From IMG/VR virus record IMGVR_UViG_3300028746_000014, positions 1 through 64,000 of that record: a DNA stretch of 64,000 nucleotides; one strand, written 5' to 3'. The translations under genes and the position numbers were made by a program. The DNA is from a virus. Positions 45,885 to 53,307 of the stretch are shown here, one piece after another (position 1 is the first letter of the stretch; the number at the start of each line of letters is the position of its first letter). Under the pieces are notes generated by a model, which did not search any database, was not told where the DNA came from, and saw nothing but the letters and a program-made list of their open reading frames with translations.

Positions 45885-47531
45885 TCATGACCCACACGTA
45901 CCTCCTTTACCCAGCTCACAGATATCCATAGCTTCCACGAATATCTCGTCCTTGTGCTTCATGGCCGTCGCCCACTTGACTGCTGTGAGAGGCTGGCCGC
46001 CGCGTGCGCCGTCAGGGTAGACTGTCATGCCCCTCAGGAACGGCAGATGCTTCATGAGCATGTCACCGAACGGCTTCACCGTGTCGGCGTTGTTGTACTT
46101 AGTTCCCCACTCGGGGAGGTTGAGGGTTGAGCTGATGGCGTGATCCACATACTGCTGGAGCCATGCTTGGAAGGCGATACGGCGCTCCGGTTCCTGAGCC
46201 AGTGTGTAAGCGTCCTCAATGGCGTCGGGATCAACCTCGCCGGATTCGACGAGTCGCTTCGCCACAGGGTCTAGGACGTACTGATACTTCCAGACGTTTG
46301 CATCGACGTATCGACGTTTGTACGCGGCACAGAACAGAGGCTCGATGCCAGTCGTAGTTCCCGCAAGGATACCAATGGTTCCTGTGGGTGCAATCGCACG
46401 TGTCTTGACAGGTCGGCTAATGCCCCAGATGTCTGCTTGGCGCGCAGCCATTTCAGTTGACTGCGCGTAGACTCGCAGGTAATCTTCGAGTTCGACTGAG
46501 GGTCCATACGGTAGTCCTTTCTTGAGCATCCACTCGTGAAGCCCCATAAGCCCTAGGCCGAGCCGACGATTCTTGGAGCGTACTTCCCCCACCTTATCGT
46601 ACGGCAGGTCGCTGTAGACGCTGCCAGCCAGCAAGAAATGGGTTCCTAGGAGGGTGACCTCTACCATCTCTCCGACATTTGCGATGTTGGCCATGTTGAT
46701 CGAGCCAAGGTTGCAGATGTCAGAATCGTCAGCCGAGGTGACTTCGGTACAGGCGTTGCGTAGGTCTTCGCCAGCGTTCTTCCCAGTGTCAACGGAGAAG
46801 CCGGGTTCGGCGGTACGGAGCATACGTTCGACCGTCTGCCAGTACACATCCTGTGCCCAGAGGTGGCATTCGTTATTCTCGTCCGCGTAAGCTAGGAAGA
46901 ACTCGTCATCCAGACAGACGGAGATGTTGGTGCCATCCATCGTCGCCGGGAAGTTGAAGTCCTTGAGCTTCATCGCTCGTACCTCAGGCGTCCAGTCCTT
47001 CATGGCGATGAACTTGAAGATGTCCTTGTGAGACCAGTTGAGTCCGGCCCATAGCGCCGAACGGCGTGAGCCGCCCTGCTTGAGACCGCGACCGCATTCG
47101 TTGGTCATCTGCATCAGGGCTAATGGCCCGCTGGCCACGCCGCCTGTGCGCCCGATAGGAGAGCCTTCGGGTCTGATGAGTGAGTAGTTGGTGCCTAGGC
47201 CCGCGCCGGTACTGAGGCCCATTGCGTGCTTGTGCAAATGATCTGCCCACCCTTCGCGGCTATCGAGCACGCGCATGAGCAGGCAGTTTTGAGTCTGATG
47301 GAAGGGCTTGCCCGAGGCGTAGAGGTACCGGCCTCCGGGGATGAACTTCATTTCAGTGATGAGTTGGGCTGTGCGCCGGATGGTCTCTTCAGATGCTCCG
47401 ACCGCGCTGAGCACGTGGTACGCGACTCTGTATGCTATCTCTGGCCACGTTTCCTTCGAACCGTCGATCTTTGTCTCAGCATACTTCTGAAGCATGATCG
47501 TCAGTTGGAACGTATTCATTACGCTATTCAA
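45885..47531 (-). CDS. Ribonucleotide reductase, class II-like (adenosylcobalamin type)
   Basis: 548 residues from TTG 47531 (AAGGAG 6 nt upstream; ATG 47519 is also possible). CNLGSINM, NACTEV, PTGTIGILAGTTTGIEPLF and a C-terminal CELGKGGTCGS (redox Cys pair) are present, as expected of catalytic reductase subunits of the NrdJ-like single-subunit group; no small subunit gene is adjacent, which supports class II. It supplies dNTPs for phage replication. It is the last gene in the leftward arm, so it is far from the replication genes in the opposite arm. Confidence 0.8.
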   Translation of the reverse strand: MNSVMNTFQLTIMLQKYAETKIDGSKETWPEIAYRVAYHVLSAVGASEETIRRTAQLITEMKFIPGGRYLYASGKPFHQTQNCLLMRVLDSREGWADHLHKHAMGLSTGAGLGTNYSLIRPEGSPIGRTGGVASGPLALMQMTNECGRGLKQGGSRRSALWAGLNWSHKDIFKFIAMKDWTPEVRAMKLKDFNFPATMDGTNISVCLDDEFFLAYADENNECHLWAQDVYWQTVERMLRTAEPGFSVDTGKNAGEDLRNACTEVTSADDSDICNLGSINMANIANVGEMVEVTLLGTHFLLAGSVYSDLPYDKVGEVRSKNRRLGLGLMGLHEWMLKKGLPYGPSVELEDYLRVYAQSTEMAARQADIWGISRPVKTRAIAPTGTIGILAGTTTGIEPLFCAAYKRRYVDANVWKYQYVLDPVAKRLVESGEVDPDAIEDAYTLAQEPERRIAFQAWLQQYVDHAISSTLNLPEWGTKYNNADTVKPFGDMLMKHLPFLRGMTVYPDGARGGQPLTAVKWATAMKHKDEIFVEAMDICELGKGGTCGS

Positions 47532-47541
47532 TTATTGCTCC

Positions 47542-48327
47542 TTACAACAAAGCGTGGACGACGATCCCTAGGGTTACGCCAACTCCTACGCCAGCTCCGA
47601 ACAGGAATGCCTTGAGTTTTCCACGTCGAGCTGAAGCCTTTACCGAGGCTACTTCGGCCTTACATGCTTTCGTCTGGTCTCCCAGTTGAGTGTTCAAAGC
47701 TGTGACCTGAGACTTCAGGCCGGTTGTCAGATCGTCAGAGGATGTAAGCTCTGCGTTCAAGTTGGTGTTCTCTGTCTGCGTGTCAGTTAGGTTCTTCGAG
47801 AGCACGGGTACAGATTCGAGTTGGGTAACAGTGGCCAACGCCGCCTGAGGCGATACGGTGACCCCTGCGGTTGTGGCAGTCAAGTCGCCCGGTGCTGCCT
47901 GAATAAGAGTCGCCCATCGATTGCCAAGAAGCGGCAAGGGGAGATTCTTATCGGTGGCTACTTGCTGCTGTAGCACGACCGTGCGGGTGTTGACCTGCTG
48001 AGTTAGCTGAGCGTTCTGCTGTGTGAGTTGAATCACAAGCGCCTGATACTGCGCCGTCTGGCCTGCTACCTGAGCGGCGAGGGCTTTGCTGTTCTCGGAT
48101 GCAACGGCGAGTTGCTGTTGCGCGAGACTAGCGGCGGCCTGATCTTTGGTGGCCTCGCGGTCGAAGTACTTGCTCACTCCGAAGACGAGAAAGGAAAGCA
48201 CGAGGACTACGAGGATAAGGCGTTCGTGATTCTGAAGCCACGTCTTCGTCGTAGCAACAGTCGTTGCCACAGGGACCACCGGGACTGCTGGTGCAGCCGG
48301 GGTTGTCGTTTGGGTTGGTGCTGACAT
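47542..48327 (-). CDS. Membrane coiled-coil protein
   Basis: 261 residues. A Pro/Thr-rich N terminus, a first transmembrane helix (LILVVLVLSFLVFGVSKYF), a long Gln/Ala-rich coiled coil (about residues 60-120 and 180-220), and a C-terminal hydrophobic helix (FLFGAGVGVGVTLGIVVHALL). Both ends anchor in the membrane while the coil lies on one side. Function unknown; spanin-like or structural roles are possible. Confidence 0.55.
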   Translation of the reverse strand: MSAPTQTTTPAAPAVPVVPVATTVATTKTWLQNHERLILVVLVLSFLVFGVSKYFDREATKDQAAASLAQQQLAVASENSKALAAQVAGQTAQYQALVIQLTQQNAQLTQQVNTRTVVLQQQVATDKNLPLPLLGNRWATLIQAAPGDLTATTAGVTVSPQAALATVTQLESVPVLSKNLTDTQTENTNLNAELTSSDDLTTGLKSQVTALNTQLGDQTKACKAEVASVKASARRGKLKAFLFGAGVGVGVTLGIVVHALL

Positions 48328-48330
48328 ACA

Positions 48331-48822
48331 TTACTCCTCTTTCAAAACATCATTGAAGTCAAGGAACGCTCCGTACTTGACATAGAGCGGGTGCCACGGT
48401 CTGTCTTCGGTTCTACGGACACAGAGAAGGTTGCGACCCTTGATAATTCGCATGACCTCTCTGCCCCTATACCGTAGGGAAGGTTTGGTGTGAATAAACG
48501 AACCCCACGCACATACCACATCGGCACCTACGGGGATGGATTCGATGACACCATTGTTGAGCGCCCCAACCACATCCGATGGAGTACTGGTCAATTCTAT
48601 TGGGTCGGTAGCGCGGTAGGCAAATAGGTTGACTACCATAATAGCTCCGTAACCATTGAGCCTTGCGAAGCCAATACACTTTTTGATGGTGGCATCGTCA
48701 TTCATAGCATCGGCGGTCGATGGATTGAGCATTACCCAGTATAAGACAGGCAAAGACGCATCCCACTCACGTGTGAGGGAATAGCGGTACACTCCTTCGA
48801 TAAATGCGGTTTTGTGCATCAC
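48331..48822 (-). CDS. DUF1643 family protein
   Basis: 163 residues. YRYSLTREWDASLPVLYWVMLNPSTADAMNDDATIKKCIGFARLNGYGAIMVVNLFAYRATDP and a C-terminal RPWHPLYVK match the DUF1643 family. The family occurs in bacteria and phages and has no established activity. Divergent spacing of 4 nt to the following coiled-coil gene suggests one transcript. Confidence 0.85.
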   Translation of the reverse strand: MMHKTAFIEGVYRYSLTREWDASLPVLYWVMLNPSTADAMNDDATIKKCIGFARLNGYGAIMVVNLFAYRATDPIELTSTPSDVVGALNNGVIESIPVGADVVCAWGSFIHTKPSLRYRGREVMRIIKGRNLLCVRRTEDRPWHPLYVKYGAFLDFNDVLKEE

Positions 48823-48834
48823 TCCTCCTAGACG

Positions 48835-48860
48835 GAAAAAGGCCCCTCCCGAAGGAGGGG
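48835..48860 (-). terminator. Leftward rho-independent terminator
   Basis: On the minus strand CCCCTCC-TTCG-GGAGGGG followed by CCTTTTT. It ends the unit that contains 48876-49064 and leaves DUF1643 as part of a separate transcript. Confidence 0.75.
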
Positions 48861-48875
48861 TAGCTGCGTCGTCGT

Positions 48876-49064
48876 CTATTCTTCTGGTGTCCAGATAAGG
48901 ATCACCACGTACAACCCGTTGGAGATTGAGAATCCCTCAAGGCTATATCGATTGGTTGGGTCTAGGGCCAGCGTATTGAGACGCTGTTCCATCTCCCTTG
49001 GCCCACGAAACGTCTCAACAAGTACGGGCTTGAAGTTCGGGTCTCCGAGTGGTGTGAAGTTCAT
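48876..49064 (-). CDS. Small hypothetical protein
   Basis: 62 residues from ATG 49064 (TTG 49079 and GTG 49073 are alternatives in frame). It begins MNFTPLGDPNFKPV, echoing the F-N-P motif of the repeat protein just upstream on the same transcript. The rest (LVETFRGPREMEQRLNTLALDP) is a short helix and strand. Unrecognised. Confidence 0.5.
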   Translation of the reverse strand: MNFTPLGDPNFKPVLVETFRGPREMEQRLNTLALDPTNRYSLEGFSISNGLYVVILIWTPEE

Positions 49065-49069
49065 TGGAC

Positions 49070-49288
49070 TCACTCGCAACTCGGGATGGGATTGAATCGG
49101 CTAGGCGGAGCGAGAGGGTTGAATTGACTCTCTGGCTTCACGGGATTGAATTTGCTTGGGACAGTCACGGGATTGAATTGACTGACCGGGGTGACGGGGT
49201 TGAACTTTCCGTCTGCTGGCTTGGCGTCGAAGAACTCCTGAAGGACATTACAGTCTGCGCCTTTGTTGCCCTGCTTCATTGAGTCCAT
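49070..49288 (-). CDS. Protein with five 9-residue FNP repeats
   Basis: 72 residues beginning at the TAATG junction with the HNH gene. The second half consists of five tandem 9-residue units of the form [S/G][K/Q/R]FNP[V/L/I]xPx, encoded by five copies at an exact 27-nt period (TTGAA on the plus strand at 49092, 49119, 49146, 49173, 49200). Such linear motifs usually bind a repeated partner; none is known here. It lies directly upstream of a gene whose N terminus carries related F-x-P motifs. Confidence 0.6.
   Translation of the reverse strand: MDSMKQGNKGADCNVLQEFFDAKPADGKFNPVTPVSQFNPVTVPSKFNPVKPESQFNPLAPPSRFNPIPSCE
49089..49217 (-). repeat. Five tandem 27-nt coding repeats
   Basis: Exact 27-nt spacing of the FNP codon block across five units, in frame with the gene at 49070-49288. 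Unit sequences vary at the third and other positions, so the repeat is maintained at the protein level. Confidence 0.75.
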
Positions 49289-49581
49289 TAGAACTTCTCC
49301 CTCGACTTCTGGTAGCTGGCTGAGCTTACTTTGCCATGCGCCACGTGGTCGATTACTTCTAGGTTCGTCCATGCACAGTCGAGCTTGTTCTCGTCCTTGT
49401 GATGTACGTCCTCGCCCTGCCTGAGCTTCCGGCCCAGCATTGCTTCTGCGACAAGAGTGTGGACACGTACGCCCCGATGCGGGCCTGCGCTGATGCGCGG
49501 GTATCCTTTCTCATCAATGTACGTTCCGTAGATTTCTCCGTCTTCGCTATTCACGAAGCGCCCCTTCTCGTCTCTCGGCAT
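49288..49581 (-). CDS. HNH homing-type endonuclease
   Basis: 97 residues. An N-terminal NUMOD4-like strand pair (VNSEDGEIYGTYIDEKGYPRIS) precedes VHTLVAEAMLGRKLRQGEDVHHKDENKLDCAWTNLEVIDHVAHG, the HNH_3 catalytic core with its HH-x3-N pattern. Free-standing homing endonucleases of this type spread between phage genomes. Ends with TAATG into the repeat gene. Confidence 0.8.
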   Translation of the reverse strand: MPRDEKGRFVNSEDGEIYGTYIDEKGYPRISAGPHRGVRVHTLVAEAMLGRKLRQGEDVHHKDENKLDCAWTNLEVIDHVAHGKVSSASYQKSREKF

Positions 49582-50145
49582 CTAGCTGTTCCCCTGTGCT
49601 GCGTTGTTGATATAGCCCATGCCGACCTGTTGATTCAAGGTGTCGGACTGCAAGGTGAACTGGTCACGAGCCGCCGCTTGCGCCTTGGCCGCCTGCTCCA
49701 GTGTGTGCTTCGCTACGCGCTTAGTCACCCAGTCTTCGAGTTGGTGTGCCACCTCAGGGAACACACCGGCTGCGCGGTCGTCGATCAGGTTGCCGTTGGC
49801 CTGAGCGTCCAATAGGATACCGAGGCACGCACGGGCATGGCCGAGGTGATGCACACCAGAGTCTTCTGCTACCTCTTGCTTTTCAGCCCAGCTCTGAAGG
49901 TGTCGTAGAGCTGCGTGGATGTAGATATTGGCGACTACGTTCTTCTCTCGCCAGTTGCGGTACCCGTACTTCAGGTCACCGTCGAGCATTGCACAAGCTT
50001 CGTGCGCCATCGCTACCGGGCACACTTGGCCCAGCGGGACTTTCTTACTGCCCTGAAGGTCTTTCGGATTTGTCGTTGTAGCCTTCGATTGTGCTGCCGT
50101 GTAGGGCAGGCAGCTTCCTACCAGACTTAGATTGTTCGCTTGCAA
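49582..50145 (-). CDS. dATP/dGTP diphosphohydrolase-like protein
   Basis: 187 residues from a TTG start (GAGGAG 5 nt upstream). DLKYGYRNWREKNVVANIYIHAALRHLQSWAEKQEVAEDSGVHHLGHARACLGILLDA matches the helical nucleotide-hydrolase region (KYG-x2-NWR, RHLxxW, GxxHLxHA) of the dATP/dGTP diphosphohydrolase (MazZ-related) phage family. Such enzymes adjust deoxynucleotide pools, in some phages for modified DNA; no PurZ-type gene is seen in this window. The C-terminal 50 residues are coiled and Gln-rich. Confidence 0.7.
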   Translation of the reverse strand: MQANNLSLVGSCLPYTAAQSKATTTNPKDLQGSKKVPLGQVCPVAMAHEACAMLDGDLKYGYRNWREKNVVANIYIHAALRHLQSWAEKQEVAEDSGVHHLGHARACLGILLDAQANGNLIDDRAAGVFPEVAHQLEDWVTKRVAKHTLEQAAKAQAAARDQFTLQSDTLNQQVGMGYINNAAQGNS

Positions 50146-50338
50146 AGCGTCTCCTCGCTTTTCGTTTCTTGAACCAGTGCTTCAGCTCGTCCCAGAACGT
50201 GATCTTCTGCACGTAAGCTTTCCACGGGTCACGGTGTATCAACTGCCACAGGCGCTTGTCGCCCGCGACCATGAACACGTCTCCAAGCTCGTAGTTCGCA
50301 AGAACTGAGCTAGGCTCTACTATTTTTATCTTTGGCAC
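50045..50338 (-). CDS. Small hypothetical protein, overlapping
   Basis: 97 residues from GTG 50338 (AAGGAG upstream), overlapping the next gene by 101 nt. VPKIKIVEPSSVLANYELGDVFMVAGDKRLWQLI suggests a small beta domain, then a strongly basic tail (KKRKARRRF). Unrecognised. Confidence 0.5.
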   Translation of the reverse strand: MPKIKIVEPSSVLANYELGDVFMVAGDKRLWQLIHRDPWKAYVQKITFWDELKHWFKKRKARRRFASEQSKSGRKLPALHGSTIEGYNDKSERPSGQ

Positions 50339-50525
50339 TGAACAGCTCCTTGGTCTTACCAACGATCCAATCGACTGCCGCATTGTACCAGTGATATTGG
50401 ACAACCACCATGTTACGGGCGGTTCTCTTTGTCACTATCCAGCGTGTGCCGTCTGTGTGGGTGATGATGTCTCCCACCTGATCTTGCCGTACGAGTTCTT
50501 CATCTACCACGAAAGGTTCAGACAT
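50310..50525 (-). CDS. Small hypothetical protein
   Basis: 71 residues from ATG 50525 with AGAGGG upstream. VGDIITHTDGTRWIVTKRTARNMVVVQYHW is a likely SH3-like barrel. It overlaps the next gene by 29 nt. Unrecognised. Confidence 0.5.
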   Translation of the reverse strand: MSEPFVVDEELVRQDQVGDIITHTDGTRWIVTKRTARNMVVVQYHWYNAAVDWIVGKTKELFSAKDKNSRA

Positions 50526-50541
50526 AGTGCCCTCTAGTGTT

Positions 50542-50570
50542 ACTGTACACCAGAGGGCCGTGGATGTCAA
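50542..50570 (-). promoter_or_regulatory. Leftward promoter, TTGACA-N17-TACAGT
   Basis: On the minus strand TTGACA (50570-50565) is followed after 17 nt by TACAGT (50547-50542), 17 nt before ATG 50525. A CCCTCTGGTG/CACTAGAGGG imperfect inverted repeat flanks the start region. Confidence 0.65.
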
Positions 50571-50755
50571 AGGTTTTTCCACGTGAACCAGATCGCATCC
50601 TTAGGGAACTTTTCCTGTCCACTAAGAATTACCAATCGCGCCTCGCTCTCCCTACCATTATTGATTAGCATCTGTGCCTGTGTCAGCATCTTGAAGCTTT
50701 GGACAGAAGAGAACGTGTACCTAGGTTTGCGAAATAGTCTCCTGAAGATTCCCAT
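50567..50755 (-). CDS. Small hypothetical protein
   Basis: 62 residues, starting with the TGATG junction to the metallophosphoesterase gene. Basic N terminus, then a TPR-like helix (LTQAQMLINNGRESEARLVILSGQEKFPKDA). Unrecognised. Confidence 0.5.
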   Translation of the reverse strand: MGIFRRLFRKPRYTFSSVQSFKMLTQAQMLINNGRESEARLVILSGQEKFPKDAIWFTWKNL

Positions 50756-52122
50756 CAGTCGATCTCTGTGTGATAAAATTGAGCCACCAGACCACGGTCT
50801 TTGTTCCAGACCAAGGCTTCTGCGACTCGCAGGTTGCCGGTAAAGGTGTTGTCAGAGTGCCATGCGTCAGGCGGGCAGAGTGCGGAGAAGGTGCGTACAC
50901 GTACGCCGAACTTCTCATCCAATGCCGTCTTGTGCTTGTGACCCACGTGAATCTCGCGGAACTTAGTGCGACCGAACTCCTTAGGCCACTTCGATGCAAG
51001 CCACATGCCGTAGTCGGCCTGCTTACCTTCGTGCCCGTGGACGAGAACGATGAAGCACTCACCCCACTCGACTGTCTTCGCCTTGGTCGGTTCGTTGTCT
51101 ACGATAACGTCCTCGTAGTCATAGAAGCGACACTCAAGCGAATCACCCATCGTGAAGGTGCTCAACGTATCGTGGTTGCCGGGGATGAGCTTTACCTCGA
51201 CCGGCGCGATACGACGAAGCTTCTCGATTGTCTCCACCAGCATCTTACGCACAGTCTTGTAGACCTTGTGGTAACGGCTGTCGGTGTCCACCTTGGTTCC
51301 GCTGTATGTGGTGCCCTGAATGTTGTCGGTCTGAAGCAGGTCGTTGCCGACGCCCAGAACGATCTTGTCAAAGCTGTACAGTGACGCCTGCGCTAGGAGC
51401 GAGTCCAGTGCGCGACGGTAGGTCTCGATGGAGATGTTCAGGTCGTAGTCCGCGTACCCAGTCTCCTTCGACCACGCAAGCTTGCCTGCATGGAGGTCGG
51501 GGATAAGCAGTTCGAGAATGTTGCCTGTACCGTGTACGCGCTGCTTGGTGTAGCGCGGTACGAAGCTGGCTCTGCTTTTCAGCTCAGCCTTCAGCTCCTC
51601 AATCTCTTCGCGTACCTCTTTGCCGTTCTTCTTTGGCTTGAAGGTCGCCTGTACTTGCCAGACGGGGGTGATGATGGGGGCCGTGGACTCGCGGTGCCAG
51701 TGTCGGCTAGAGCCTACGGTCTTGGGGAACCCGGCCATCGCCCACTGGTTGCACTTCCAGCGTTCCACTTCCCAGATGTCCAGATCGACATTACAGACAT
51801 CCAGAAGCTCTTCGAGGGTTCGAATGTTCTTCTCGGACTTCTTGACGATCTTCATCTTGTCGTCGGCGTACTCTACGCTCTCGACTAACTGACTCTTATC
51901 TTGTGGTTGATTCGAATCACCCTTGCTCTCCTTTGGCTTCGGGCCGGAAGGCGTAACCAATACGCCAGCCGCCTGTAATGCTGCCCCGTACGATCCAAAC
52001 ACATTTCGAATTTGACGTTCGCTGTATTGTCCGTGTTCGAGGTAGACCGATCTGCTTGCCCCGCCATGCGCTGCGGCCACTCGCTTTAGGTCTCTTGTAA
52101 TGTCCTTCTGTGCTCCGGTCAT
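50755..52122 (-). CDS. Calcineurin-type metallophosphoesterase with N-terminal DNA-binding repeat
   Basis: 455 residues behind AGGAGGAAG. The catalytic domain shows LLIPDLHAGKL (D-x-H), GVGNDLLQTDN, LIPGNHDTLS (GNH), LVHGHEG and VGHKHK, the five metal-binding motifs of the family that contains Mre11/SbcD and phage phosphoesterases. The N terminus (SRSVYLEHGQYSERQIRNVFGSYGAALQAAGV) resembles the homing-endonuclease-associated DNA-binding repeat, so the enzyme may act on DNA. The role in this phage is unknown; its position among late genes is unusual for a repair enzyme. Confidence 0.8.
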   Translation of the reverse strand: MTGAQKDITRDLKRVAAAHGGASRSVYLEHGQYSERQIRNVFGSYGAALQAAGVLVTPSGPKPKESKGDSNQPQDKSQLVESVEYADDKMKIVKKSEKNIRTLEELLDVCNVDLDIWEVERWKCNQWAMAGFPKTVGSSRHWHRESTAPIITPVWQVQATFKPKKNGKEVREEIEELKAELKSRASFVPRYTKQRVHGTGNILELLIPDLHAGKLAWSKETGYADYDLNISIETYRRALDSLLAQASLYSFDKIVLGVGNDLLQTDNIQGTTYSGTKVDTDSRYHKVYKTVRKMLVETIEKLRRIAPVEVKLIPGNHDTLSTFTMGDSLECRFYDYEDVIVDNEPTKAKTVEWGECFIVLVHGHEGKQADYGMWLASKWPKEFGRTKFREIHVGHKHKTALDEKFGVRVRTFSALCPPDAWHSDNTFTGNLRVAEALVWNKDRGLVAQFYHTEID

Positions 52123-52164
52123 CTTCCTCCTGTGGTAGATTTGTCTTGCTTAGCCATTGTGAAT

Positions 52165-52193
52165 AGTGTACCCTATTCCGCGTCCAGTGTCAA
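52165..52193 (-). promoter_or_regulatory. Leftward promoter, TTGACA-N17-TACACT
   Basis: TTGACA (minus strand, 52193-52188), 17 nt, TACACT (52170-52165), inside the end of the gene at 52173 and 43 nt upstream of the metallophosphoesterase start. Confidence 0.65.
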
Positions 52194-52604
52194 GTCCACC
52201 TTGGTGATCTTCTTTTTGACAGGTCGCTTAGTGACTTTGCGTGCTGGCTTGGAGCGGGCTGGCATCATCTGGGCCACTGGTGAAATGTAGAAGGTTCGGA
52301 AGTCCCCTCGCATTTCCTTTAGCTCCGAGACTACCGCTGATGTCTGTGAGTCGAGCTTTGTCTCCAGCTTCTCACTTAGGTTGTCGATTTTTGCTCCGAG
52401 GGATGTGATACCGCTGTTGACGTATCCCACACTTGTGTGCAACTCTGCTAGGTCTTTCGTTCGTATTTGCTTCACCCAGTCGAATCCTTTATAGGTCGTG
52501 ATGATGACAGCTACGACGAACGCAATAGACTTCCATTCAGTTGCCAGCCAGTTCACGAATTGAATCGCGTTGCTGACGTTATGGGAGTCAAGGGGTAGTT
52601 GCAT
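52173..52604 (-). CDS. Membrane coiled-coil protein
   Basis: 143 residues. One N-terminal transmembrane segment (IAFVVAVIITTYKGFDWV), then a coiled coil (about 60-110) and a Lys/Arg-rich tail ending VDLTLDAE. It neighbours the holin-like and hydrolase-like genes and may belong to lysis or virion assembly. Function unknown. Confidence 0.55.
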   Translation of the reverse strand: MQLPLDSHNVSNAIQFVNWLATEWKSIAFVVAVIITTYKGFDWVKQIRTKDLAELHTSVGYVNSGITSLGAKIDNLSEKLETKLDSQTSAVVSELKEMRGDFRTFYISPVAQMMPARSKPARKVTKRPVKKKITKVDLTLDAE

Positions 52605-52887
52605 CTGGGCCTCCGTCGTTCTTCTTGTTCATTACCTTGTTGACACCGTAAGCGGCCTGCGCGCTGCCCACTAGTGCTGCTGCGCCCGCAAGATCGGGCA
52701 TAGCGTGGTTATGGATGACGAGATAGCTGCCCCAGAGGATGACGGCAACGATGATGAGAAACCCGGATGTACGGCTATAGGAGCCGGACCCATCGGGTTC
52801 AGACAGAACCTCGCGTAGAGGAGGCGGCAAGTACTTTTCGTACTTCTCCAGCTTCCCCACTAGGGATGGAATGAATTTGAAAGCCAT
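52588..52887 (-). CDS. Holin-like protein, two transmembrane helices
   Basis: 99 residues. FLIIVAVILWGSYLVIHNHA and LAGAAALVGSAQAAYGVNKV are two hydrophobic segments joined by a short loop, after a soluble start. Size and topology fit a class II-like holin or a small virion membrane protein. Adjacent upstream gene encodes a possible cell-wall hydrolase, supporting a lysis role. Confidence 0.5.
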   Translation of the reverse strand: MAFKFIPSLVGKLEKYEKYLPPPLREVLSEPDGSGSYSRTSGFLIIVAVILWGSYLVIHNHAMPDLAGAAALVGSAQAAYGVNKVMNKKNDGGPDATTP

Positions 52888-52893
52888 ACGTCC

Positions 52894-53307
52894 TCACTTG
52901 AAGCAGGCGAAGGAATTGCTCTCGCATACGCGAGGGTGGCTCTCCTTGTCTGCCAGAATCTTATTCAGGAAGAACGGCGTGTTCACGCGGCGAAGGTCAG
53001 CCCAGTACATAGCGCCTTTTGCGTGATCCATCGTTTGATCGAAGATCGCTTCTACATCGTGAAGCAGATGGATGAACCCCGGTTCCCAGATTTGTGGCTT
53101 CTCTAGTGGTCGGCCAGCGTCCCCTGCATCTGCAAGGTACTTGGGCATGGTCTCGATCACGTCGAGGATGTTGCCCCAGCCGGACTTCACACGGTTCATC
53201 AAGCACGACATAATCATGCACGAGACCTGATGGCCGCCGTATTCTTTACCGTAGAGCCAGCCCTGATATACGAGCTGGCCCTTCAGGTAATCGTCTTGTC
53301 TAAGCAT
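52894..53307 (-). CDS. Possible cell-wall hydrolase
   Basis: 137 residues. GKEYGGHQVSCMIMSCLMNRVKSGWGNILDVI is reminiscent of the SleB-type fold (E/K-x-x-GxxAVA-x-VxxNRV), with AKGAMYWADL and ESHPRVCESNSFACF in the second half. No clear catalytic Glu is visible, so activity is uncertain. Shares its stop/start with the 955-residue gene (1-nt overlap). Confidence 0.45.
   Translation of the reverse strand: MLRQDDYLKGQLVYQGWLYGKEYGGHQVSCMIMSCLMNRVKSGWGNILDVIETMPKYLADAGDAGRPLEKPQIWEPGFIHLLHDVEAIFDQTMDHAKGAMYWADLRRVNTPFFLNKILADKESHPRVCESNSFACFK

Noticed and set aside
49089-49217. CRISPR-like array
   Set aside because: Spacing is an exact 27 nt without unique spacers and the repeats are in frame in a gene; this is a protein repeat.
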